NCBI RefSeq assembly: GCF_026212465.1
Contig: NC_080055.1
Span: forward strand, 16,425,679-16,489,678
Origin: Amaranthus tricolor
Taxonomy: Eukaryota; Streptophyta; Magnoliopsida; Caryophyllales; Amaranthaceae
DNA length: 64,000 nucleotides
Direction: 5' to 3'
Shown here: positions 1 to 8,407 of the stretch, piece after piece
Layout: each line of letters begins with the position of its first letter
How positions within the stretch are numbered: position 1 is the first letter of the stretch
Notes under the pieces: generated by a model
Databases searched by the model: none
Told to the model about the DNA's origin: nothing
The model's input: the letters and a program-made list of their open reading frames with translations, nothing else
Position numbers and translations under genes: made by a program

Positions 1-120
1 AAATTAATTTTAAATATATAAAACGAATGTGACGCAAAACCCAATTTTGAAATAACCTAAAACAGCTAATTCAAAAATCCACCTAATGACCCGAATGAAC
101 ACCTCTACATATATCACTTA

Positions 121-432
121 CAACCCATTTGGTTAGTGGTAATAAATGGTGGTAACGAGAATGATTTATAGTGTAAAATTTTATCAAACGTTCCACGTCA
201 TTCCCATGGTGTTGAAACTTTGATTATGTAAAAGGTTTTATTTACAAATTTCTATTACCACCTAATACCACTTCCTCCAATGGTAATACATTGGAATGAA
301 ATTTATGAAAAAAATGAGATAATTGAAGTCGGACAAGTATGACCATCAAGGTAATCAACATATTTTTCAACCAAAATTACACTAATTTGTATTTTCATTA
401 CTACCATTTAAAACCACCTACTAAACGGGTCG
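121..432. mobile_element. Tourist-like MITE with TTA target duplication
   Basis: The ends are imperfect inverted repeats of about 33 bp: CAACCCATTTGGTTAGTGG on the left and CGACCCGTTTAGTAGGTGG on the reverse complement of the right. The trinucleotide tta flanks it on both sides (118-120 and 433-435). A 312-bp AT-rich body with no coding capacity and a TTA duplication fits a PIF/Harbinger-derived Tourist MITE. The class is inferred from the termini and TSD only. Confidence 0.6.
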
Positions 433-435
433 TTA

Positions 436-970
436 AATTATTACCAGGATTTCAAGTGTGACAATAAAATTAAATAAATTTTACGAACTGTAATTTAAAA
501 ATCACTATCTAAGCTATCAATCCTATAGGGTGTTAAAATTCCTAATTGAAGCTATTTAAGAGACTTTTGTCTTAAATTATTGTTTTCTTTAACTGTATCA
601 GCATCATCTGTTATGATCAGATACTTTCCTGATCTTATGCTGTTTTAATATGAGTAAATCAATGAAGAAGGCGATACAAATGGCTAGATCTATGGAAGGA
701 AATAATATTATTTTCTATCTTCCTTCATTATGTATACTAAAAATAAAAAATGCTGATCATTCATTAAACTTGAATTAACTAGAGCTGTACTTACAACTCT
801 CCTAAGCAATCAGCGAACGCCATAAAAGGATGATCGAGAAAGCTGCTCAAACCTTGTGCATGCATTGTTGCAGGCTGCAGCCTCCTCAAGCATAGGGATC
901 GAGGCATTGCGATTAACAAGGGCTAAATAACCTATCGAAGTTGATATTATTATTCACACTAATTCTTACT
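436..970. other. Unassigned intergenic DNA with a possible exon remnant
   Basis: This is mostly AT-rich sequence without a long ORF. The part at about 780-945 is less AT-rich. Read on the minus strand it has a short open stretch that ends at a consensus-like donor (GTAAGT, plus-strand acttac near 791). It could be a relic exon of a host gene or of an older element. I recognise no protein family in any frame. Nothing else stands out. Confidence 0.3.
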
Positions 971-1103
971 GTCTCATGGTGAGACCATCCTCATTAAGCT
1001 GACCCAATACACACTTTCTATCTTAAAGTGATCACTTATAACGTTAAAGTGATCACTTATAATTTTAAGAAAATTATTTTTATAGTTTTAGAATAATTAC
1101 TTA
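971..1103. repeat. Left part of a dispersed repeat split by the Tat insertion
   Basis: It starts at the palindrome GTCTCATGGTGAGAC (971-985). It then has subrepeats of aaagtgatcacttataa about 22 bp apart (near 1026 and 1046). The same palindrome and the same subrepeat resume after the Tat element (13835-13945). So the two pieces were one repeat before the insertion. Related sequence is present at 19865-19975. The family looks like a non-coding MITE or short retroelement; I cannot name it. Confidence 0.5.
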
Positions 1104-1795
1104 TGTTTCGGTAATGAAACGAGGAAGTGCGAGACACTTGGAATACCGCAGATGGAGGCGTTATCGGAAGTAGCAACTCGTGGGAGGAAGCGACCTGAAT
1201 TCCTGCAACACAACACGTTAGCCTTGTCCGGGGGGTGATCTCCCGGAAAACCCCTCCGACGCTCAAGTCAGAACGTAGATCGGAAATTAATGAATGACAG
1301 ATTGTAGAATGAATGCAAGAAGGAAGGTCGGGATTGGGATTGCTAGTGCTAGTGCTAGTGTTTAGGAAGGCTAAGGAAGTAATGTAAGCAAGGATACTAG
1401 GAAAGCTATTTCAGATGTCCCTCCCCCTCTGATGGTTGTCCCTATTTATAATATTAAAGGGGGGAGTTACTTCAGAGAGGAAAGGTGGAAGATCATGGGA
1501 GGAGTGGACAGTTATCCTCCTTGAAACAAGGAGAGCCAAGCATGATTGAAGAGTGGAAGGTGGTGGGCAGTTATTCAACTAAAAAGGAGGATGGCCAAAG
1601 AAGATAGATGACAGGGAAGTTAAGTATTCTGAAGGTAAGTTGCCATGAGCCTTCCAAGGAAGATGGGAAGTCCAGCAGAAAGCCCATTGACCAAAAGTCA
1701 AAGTCAATCCGAAAAGGTCAAGGGGTATTTTAGTAATATGATGTTTAATTAATAAATAAATTAATTAATTAATTAAAAAAAACAGTACCATGACA
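1104..1795 (-). repeat. 3' LTR of the Tat element
   Basis: The 692-bp LTR matches 13142-13834 almost base for base. I see three substitutions (ggatactagg/ggatattagg, acaaggagag/acaagaagag, ccgaaaagg/ccggaaagg) and a variable (taaa/ttaa)n tract near one end. It contains three copies of GCTAGT and a minus-strand TATA box (plus-strand tatttata, 1443-1450). Confidence 0.93.
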
Positions 1796-1811
1796 TTTAG
1801 CCCCACGCATG
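1796..1811 (-). other. Polypurine tract of the Tat element
   Basis: Directly next to the 3' LTR, the minus strand reads GCGTGGGGCTAAA before TGTCATGG. A G-rich purine run at this position is the expected primer site for plus-strand DNA synthesis. Its exact limits are inferred. Confidence 0.6.
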
Positions 1812-3240
1812 AAGGGTGATGTGAGGGAAGAACCACAATGACTAGAAACATCCTCCTTTATGCGGAAAAACAGGTGCCCTGGCGAATCTCCTTAAGGATC
1901 TTAAAAATTGAGTTTGCAAGCTTTGAATCGGCAGTCCTTGCGCTGAATTCTGAGTTATAATGAAAAGGATATGACCTTTTAAGCTTGTTAGGTAAGAACA
2001 TATTGAACATGGGCCAAACGGGCATGTGAAGCCGCGGCTTGAAGTATGCCGCGGAGTAGCCCCAGACGCGTTATATTACAATAGCAAAATAGTGACAGTG
2101 GGATCTAGATTCCGCGATATCTTGTCTCGACCTTTGCTTTCACTGATATCGCAGAAATCAGGTTCTCAACAAAACACCCAAGGAGGGTCCGACTTATCGA
2201 CTATGCGGACTAAATCAACTGTCTGTTTTGAACCGATGCCGCGTAACGCCAAGGGTTTTCACGAATCAGATTCCTAGTAATGACGCGGCATTGCATTCTT
2301 CTCAAGATATTTTTACCCCTATGGTTGAACTATGCCGCGAACTAATAGTTTGCATCTTCACTCGTAAGTTCAGCACGAGAATCCCTCTTTAATACTTAGA
2401 ATATTTTGAGAAAGAGAAGGAACCCCTGGGGGTCCGACTTATCGACCACACGGATATCTTTAAAAATATTCAGTACTTGGTCCAAGCAGCCCTCTTTATT
2501 CCAGCATGATACGGAATGAGCCCCATAACTCGCATCTTCAATCCTACGGACACACATGAGAGGTTCTATACTTAGAATTTTTTACTTGGATTAGGGTCAT
2601 TTGGGGGTCCGACTTATCGACCACACGGATAAATATGGGAATCAGCCACTTTACTTTTCACCCCTCCTCTTTTATGACGAGGAACCAGCTCGCAGACCCG
2701 TGTCTTTAATCATACAGAAATATGGGACTTCTCTTTATATTATGACTGGGTGCACCAAGGAGTCCGACTTATCGATCACACGGATTTCCTTCTCCCTTGA
2801 GATATTTGTTATATTTCCTTCCATCATATTTTCCGCCGTGTCCATAAGTCGGACGGAAGAATGGGTAATCTCTATACTTAAAATGATTTTCCTCTGGAGG
2901 TTCAGTTTAGGGTCCGACTTGTCGACTCTCCGGACATATTCGAGAGCTAAAGGACTTGAATAATTATCTGCTCCTCCCTCCCTGGGGGTCTAACTTGTCG
3001 ATCCACAGGTTGGATGGCTTTTGACATTCATATTTATGACGCTCCTCTCTAATTGGGGGTCCGACTTTTCGACCTTCCAGCTATATTCAAGAGTTAACAC
3101 TTAGAAAAATTTCGCAACACACCCTTTCAACCATGGTCCGACTAATAGACTTCACGGTCATCACTAAACACTTAAAAAGTAGGTTTTCCCGACTTATCGA
3201 CTTCCCAGTTTTCCTCCGGAATTCCATCCTTTCGTTCGAA
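1812..3240. repeat. Non-coding Tat 3' region with GGTCCGACTTATCGA motif array (array A)
   Basis: No convincing gene is present. The motif GGGTCCGACTTATCGA or a close variant recurs near 2185, 2430, 2605, 2761, 2910, 2986, 3057, 3135 and 3187. It is often followed by a short C/A/G block such as ccacacgga. Spacing is irregular (about 50-245 bp), so this is a decayed or interspersed array rather than a clean tandem. A second motif, ATGCCGCG or its complement, recurs between 2030 and 2345. The array ends just upstream of the antisense gene's TATA box. Confidence 0.7.
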
Positions 3241-3273
3241 TGCTCAAGTCCCAAGTGAAGCATTTATTGCTGC

Positions 3274-3281
3274 TATAAATA
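3274..3281 (+). promoter_or_regulatory. TATA box of the antisense gene in the Tat element
   Basis: The sequence tataaata lies about 345 bp upstream of the ATG at 3619 and is followed by a CT/CA-rich leader typical of plant 5' UTRs. A start site near 3300-3310 is inferred. It would drive transcription against gag-pol. Confidence 0.55.
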
Positions 3282-3618
3282 GGGTAGTTGGAATAGTTCC
3301 ATTTCACCTAATCTTCATTAACTTCTTCAAATCTTCCAATTGCGAGAAAGAGAAAGTAGAGAAACGCTCGGACAATCTTCATCCCTTCTTCAATACTTCT
3401 GACAAATCTTTTGAAGATCTTCAAAGTTTCTGACAGATCTTCATCAAATTTCTAACAAATCATCAAATTTCTTCAAGGTATTCAAACTTTTCCCAGATTT
3501 TTCGAATTTCTTCAAGTTATTCTTCAAACTGTTCTTGAATGTTAGCCTAGAACTTTGAATTTGTTTATGAATTTAGTCTCTATTCTTTACAAGTTTCGAC
3601 TACTACTTTATTTTTAAC

Positions 3619-4921
3619 ATGGACGTCGCGGCTACTCAAGAGACTATAGCTAACTCAGACACCAACCCTACTAACTTGCCGGAAACTCTTTTGATAGTAC
3701 CTAGGCGTCTTAATAAAAAGGGGTTACCAATGAATGACTCGGATGAAAGTAGTTCGGTGAGAATTACCCCTCATTATGAACCAATAAAAGATGGGGATGA
3801 GTCGTCTGTATCCCCTATATACCCTCCGGAAATTATAAAAACTGCTCCTTGGGAAGTGAGCGTTGCTTTCTTTCCAAATTACTTGCCGCGAATAAATCCT
3901 GACCTGGAAGGGTTATTGTATGTAGATATGGAAAACTTTGAAGGATCAGCCGAGTCTTCCGGAAGGGAGAGTGCAGCGCCAGTTCCTCCTCCATTCTACA
4001 TTCCAAACGGCGGGCCCCTAAATTACTTCATCGATTTACAGACCAAAAGGGATCTAGACAACCGCCGGGAGGCCATCTCTCAAAAGTGGGGTTTGAAGGA
4101 TAACATAAACATTATTACCCCGGGGAATTATGACACCGTTAGGTTTCCTCCCCCACATTGTATAGCAGTATACTTTCCTTCTTTTGAATTAGGGCTCAGA
4201 TTTCCTCTTCACCCGTTTTTTAGGGAGGTGTTAGAGTTTTTGAACATTTCAGTGCCCGAGTTATACCCAAATGCCTGGGGTTGTATGGTGGCCTTTTTGA
4301 TCCTATGCAAAGTTTTGGCCGTGCCACCAACACTCACAGCTTTTAGATACATATTTAGAGCCCGCCTATGTAATTCGCAATCATACGGCTGTGGCTGGAT
4401 TACTTTTACACACCGTCGAGGACTGAAGATAGTCCAAGACCTCCCCGATAACCAGAAGGGGTATAGGACGAAATTTGCATTTTTGTATAATTCAGAGGGA
4501 TGGAACATCAAGACCTCTTTTGACATTAAACCCAACCTCACGGGTTTTAATAATGGGATCCCGCAGTGTTCTTTTAGTGACGCGGTGATCATAGAGTACG
4601 CAAAGATGGACGTTCAGTTGGGAAGGAAACCAATGAACGTCCAACTTAATTGGATACCTGGTCGCCCTGAGTTGGAGAACGAGAACCTCCTCTCATCATT
4701 CGGCATCAGCTTGGCTATCGATCGGAGTAAGAATGGCCGGGTTTCTTCCTTTTCTTTCCTATGATATGTTTAACTGCTTCTAACTCGCGATTTTTACAGG
4801 GATAGCCAAGGAGAATCTTCGAGCAAAGAGTCCGGAGCTGATGAAGAAATTCAGCGTTCTAAGACTTGCTCAAGGGGCCATTCAACGACCCGAGGATAAG
4901 CCTCTTCCCCTTCCTCCGAAG
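3619..4921 (+). CDS. Antisense accessory gene of the Tat element, exons 1-2 (putative gypsy-type transposon domain)
   Basis: Exon 1 (3619-4726) starts at the first ATG after the leader. It encodes an acidic N-terminus and then a domain with FPLHPFFREVLEFLNISV and LYPNAWGCMVAFLILC. I recognise this as the plant 'putative gypsy type transposon' family (Transposase_28). Unspliced, the frame would stop at 4764. A strong donor, GTAAGA at 4727, and an acceptor ending at 4799 (tttttacag) remove that stop. Exon 2 (4800-4921) stays open and ends at a GTATAA donor, with the next acceptor (ttcttttgtag) ending at 4989. The phases match across both joins (1, then 0). The predicted full product is 928 aa with exons 3-4. 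Antisense ORFs at this position are known in Tat elements. The biochemical role is unknown. Confidence 0.75.
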
Positions 4922-4989
4922 GTATAACTTCACAAAATTTTTTGTTATGAAAGATCCCTGTTGATTCTTCCTAACTTTTTCTTTTGTAG

Positions 4990-6618
4990 GACTCGGCGAC
5001 TGTAGAGAAGGGTCTGGAGGACGTGCCCTCAGAGCAAGAGGCTCTCCGACTTCTCGAAGAGAGAAAACAAGTTCACATCCCCGATGAATCTGAGAGGGTG
5101 ATTCCTCCACAGACAAGGGGGGTGAAAAAGAGTGGGAAGAAGAAGAGGAAGCGGGATTCTTCTTCCCGCAAGGAGAGCTCGGCCAAGCGGCCCTCTGTGG
5201 GTGCGATCCCTACGGCCGTACCTCTCCGCATAGGGTCGGTTGAGGAGGAGGCGTCTCCCCCTTCGGACTCTCTACGGCCATCTTCAAAGAAGGGGAAGGA
5301 GAAGGTGGAGGAGTCTTCCGCGGCTCCCTCATCACAATTCGCGGAGGTTTATCGTCGTCGGGAAGTTTTTCCTTTTCGACACGAGACACCCTTTCCGGAG
5401 TTGGGGCATAAGGGCTTAGTTGTTCGTTTTAACAGGGCGACGTCCAACTTAATCAGCAAGGTGGACGTCGACCTACTAGAATCCATGCCCCCCCGTGACA
5501 GGGTGCGTCAGGCACAAGCTTCGGCGGCAGAGGTAATGACTCTTTTATGCTTAGTAATATTATTACTTGGTCTCCGGACTTCATCCCTTGTCGTTTCTTT
5601 GCAGGCATTCATACGGTTGGCTTTCGAGCTCGACGCAAACCGTCAAAGTGCCGCGGACCAGGAAACCATTGCCGCCCTTACCTCCCGCTGTGAGGAGCTG
5701 AATGACGAGATATCAAAATTGCGGGAGGACCTGTCGGGCCTAAAAGAGAAACTGGCCAAGTGTTCCGAGCTGAAAGAGCGCTTGGTCAGGACCGAACAAT
5801 GGCGGGAAAGGGCAAGGAAGCAGCTGGACCAGACCATTGAGAACTTAGATGCTGCTTCCACCTGGTCTGCGAGCCTCGGCCATGAAGTCGGCTTGCTGAT
5901 GGATACCCATGCCAAGCTCGTTCATCAGAACCAGCAACTTATGCAGCAAGTATCGACTGATTCAGCCCATTTCAAGATGATTCTATCCGCGGCCAAAGTG
6001 TATAAATTGTGTCTAACTAGGAAGGCCCGGATGGCTCGAGATTGGCTTCTTTCGGATGAGCCGGAAGCGTCGAAGTTCCTTGGAGATCTGACGGCGGAGA
6101 TGGTGAGAGCCGGAACCCTGATCAGCGACGAAAAGTATCGTTTGGCTGCCGCAGAGTTGGGCATGGACTTTACATCTCTTCAGCAAACTGCTGATCAGAA
6201 GGGAAGTGAAGCCTTGTCCAACCTTGCTCCTGTCTTGGACGGGGAGTCGGCGGTACTGGTCGACGCTGCTTGGGATGCGGATGAAAGGAGAGCCTGGTCC
6301 GAAAAGATGAATGCTGAGGCTGAGAGGGAGGCTCTATGCCTAGACTTGGATCAGCTGGCTCTCTCTTCTCCTCCGGCGTCAGATGTCCCGGAAAACTTGA
6401 CACTCTCCAACCTGGAGGTTTTGTGCCTTGATTTATCGAACCTTATTATTGACGAAGGTAGGAACCTCCAGGGCTTGTCCCGAGAGCTGTCCGAGATCGG
6501 GGTGGAGCCGTTTAACGTTGAAGATTATGTAAGCTTCACCCCCAGTCTTGAAGAGGGAAGGATCGAGCCTCCTCTGCCGCCGGATCAAGACGTCGAGGCT
6601 TTTTTGGCGGATGTATGA
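4990..6618 (+). CDS. Antisense accessory gene of the Tat element, exons 3-4 (NLS and coiled coil)
   Basis: Exon 3 (4990-5532) continues in frame from exon 2. It encodes a Ser/Lys-rich stretch with a likely nuclear localisation signal, KKSGKKKRKR, near residue 457 of the spliced product. An in-frame 72-nt intron (5533-5604, GTAATG...TTTGCAG) separates exon 4 (5605-6618). It has no stop codon, so retaining it would only add 24 residues. Exon 4 starts AFIRLAFELD and has a long heptad-like Glu/Leu/Lys segment (about residues 605-710), predicted coiled coil, then an acidic C-terminus. The end is the TGA at 6616-6618. There is no upstream ATG in this exon: it is only translated as part of the spliced gene. 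A nuclear, multimerising protein is an inference. Confidence 0.72.
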   Translation, partial: DSATVEKGLEDVPSEQEALRLLEERKQVHIPDESERVIPPQTRGVKKSGKKKRKRDSSSRKESSAKRPSVGAIPTAVPLRIGSVEEEASPPSDSLRPSSKKGKEKVEESSAAPSSQFAEVYRRREVFPFRHETPFPELGHKGLVVRFNRATSNLISKVDVDLLESMPPRDRVRQAQASAAEVMTLLCLVILLLGLRTSSLVVSLQAFIRLAFELDANRQSAADQETIAALTSRCEELNDEISKLREDLSGLKEKLAKCSELKERLVRTEQWRERARKQLDQTIENLDAASTWSASLGHEVGLLMDTHAKLVHQNQQLMQQVSTDSAHFKMILSAAKVYKLCLTRKARMARDWLLSDEPEASKFLGDLTAEMVRAGTLISDEKYRLAAAELGMDFTSLQQTADQKGSEALSNLAPVLDGESAVLVDAAWDADERRAWSEKMNAEAEREALCLDLDQLALSSPPASDVPENLTLSNLEVLCLDLSNLIIDEGRNLQGLSRELSEIGVEPFNVEDYVSFTPSLEEGRIEPPLPPDQDVEAFLADV

Positions 6619-7564
6619 TGTTGCAATTTTGTAATTTTGATTTTTGTAAACATTCAACTCTGTATTTTGAATATGTGATGTATATATTCCTGATTATGGA
6701 GTTTATTCGTGGTATCCATGCTTTTATACGTTGAGCCGTGGCTTCTATCTTTTGAGGCTGCGGAATAATATTTGGAGGACGCTGATTTTTCGATGTCACG
6801 TGCAGACGTCATCAAGGAAATTTGTACTTGAAATATTTTCAGCCTTTAGACCCCAGTAAGGGGGTCCGACTTGTAGATGTCCCGGTTGCGGGTTACCTTA
6901 GTGGGAGACCTGGGATTTTCTTTTGAACTCAGGGACTCCAAACTGGGGGTCCGACTTATCGATGTCTCGGTTGGGTAGCGTCATAGTAAAAACTTAGAAT
7001 ATTTTGAACAATAGGGACCCCAAATTGGGGGTCCGACTTATTGATGTCCCGGTTGGGAAACATCATTGTGAAAAACTTGGAATGTTTTGAACTCTAGGGA
7101 CCCCAAACTGGGGGTCCGACTTATCGATGTCCCGGTTGGGAAACATCATCGTGAGAAACTTAGAATATTTTGAACTCTAGGGGACCCCAAACTGGGGGTC
7201 CGACTTATCGATGCTACGAACAGATGGTGAATGCTTCAAATGATTTTTGGAACCCTATTCTAAGGGTCCGAATTATAGCAAGTTCGTTAGTGACAAAATG
7301 ATTTGATGATGGGCCCCCTCTCAAGGGTCCGACTTGTGGATATTATTGATTTAATAAGATTTGCAAAAGAATTTTACCAAACATTTGCGAACATAAGAGC
7401 CGGACAATCTGAAAATAGAACCTGTTTATTAATGATTGTTAAGGATACAAGCGATGATTGAAGTAATTTTGAATTACAACGCAATTATGTTGCGGAAGGA
7501 CTGTAGTCGCGGATTGATGCTGCTAACACTGATACTAGTAACTGATTGCCCCTTGCAAATTTTA
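6619..7564. repeat. Tandem array of about 83-bp units with GGGTCCGACTTATCGATG motif (array B)
   Basis: The first 240 bp are AT-rich 3' flank of the antisense gene. From about 6850 to 7335 the motif GGGTCCGACTTATCGA recurs near 6862, 6947, 7029, 7112, 7197, 7264 and 7324. The central spacing is regular, at 82, 83 and 85 bp. Each central unit also contains GGGACCCCAAACTGGGGGTCC, an inverted repeat (GGACCCC/GGGGTCC) able to fold as a hairpin. Tandem repeats between pol and the 3' LTR are known in Tat elements. No coding sequence is visible before the pol end at 7565. Confidence 0.8.
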
Positions 7565-8404
7565 TTAAATGAAGAATTTCTTCAAGTGGTCTCCATTCCA
7601 TGGACGGGGTAGTTTTTTTTCTTTCATGTCTTCTAGTTTGAAAGTTCCTGGTTTGACGATTTGGGTGACTCTGAAAGGTCCGTCCCAGTTGGCCCCTAAC
7701 TTTCCTTTCTCCACGATCTTTCCCGTAGCTTCTACTTTTCGGAGGACTAAATCACCAATTTGAATACGTCTGGTTTTGACATGACGGTTAAAGCTACGGA
7801 TCATCTTTTGTTTTTGTGCTATTGATCTCAGCATTGCGTTTCCTCTTGTCTCTGGCAGCAGATCTAAGTTTACTCTTTTTCCTTCCTCATTTTCGTCGTG
7901 TGAGTAGTAGGTGACCCTTGTAGAGGGTACGCCTATTTCGACTGGGAGCACGGCTTCAGATCCGTATACTAAAGAGAAAGGTGTATGCCCCGTTGCGTCC
8001 TTGATGGTCGTTCGACTTGCCCATAAGACGCCTGGTAGTTCTTCATCCCAATTACCTTTGACCCCCTCTATCTTCTTCTTAATGCCATTTAGGATCTCTT
8101 TGTTTGCGGATTCTACTTGACCATTAGTTTGCGGCCTGGATACTGAACTGAATCTGATTTGGATGTTAAACTTGTTGCAGTACTCGATGGTGTTCTTGCT
8201 GACGAATTGCCTTCCATTATCTGTTACGATCACCCGGGGGATGCCGTACCTTGTGATGATATTCCTCCATATAAATTGACAGACTTGTTTGTCCGTGATT
8301 GAACTAAGGGCTTCTGCTTCCACATACTTTGTGAAATAATCAATGGCCACAATGATGAATTTGCGTTGCCCTTTCGCCGGAGGGAAGGGACCAAGGAGGT
8401 CCAT
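7565..8404 (-). pseudogene. Tat integrase core and C-terminus (3' part of gag-pol after a nonsense codon)
   Basis: This segment is in the same frame as the upstream gag-pol and is cut off by one TAG at 8405-8407. It encodes the integrase catalytic core: first Asp in MDLLGPF, second in VTDNGRQF, and the Glu in NGQVESANKEI. The C-terminal DNA-binding part follows and ends KLPRPWNGDHLKKFFI before the stop. Integrase joins the cDNA to host DNA. In relatives the interrupted codon is a Trp just before the first catalytic Asp, so a G-to-A change fits. It is translated only by readthrough, or is inactive. All catalytic residues are otherwise present. Confidence 0.88.
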
Positions 8405-8407
8405 GCC

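Noticed and set aside
1057..1266. Minus-strand ORF repeated at 13062-13304
   Set aside because: It lies in the LTR end and appears twice only because the LTRs are copies; no family resemblance.
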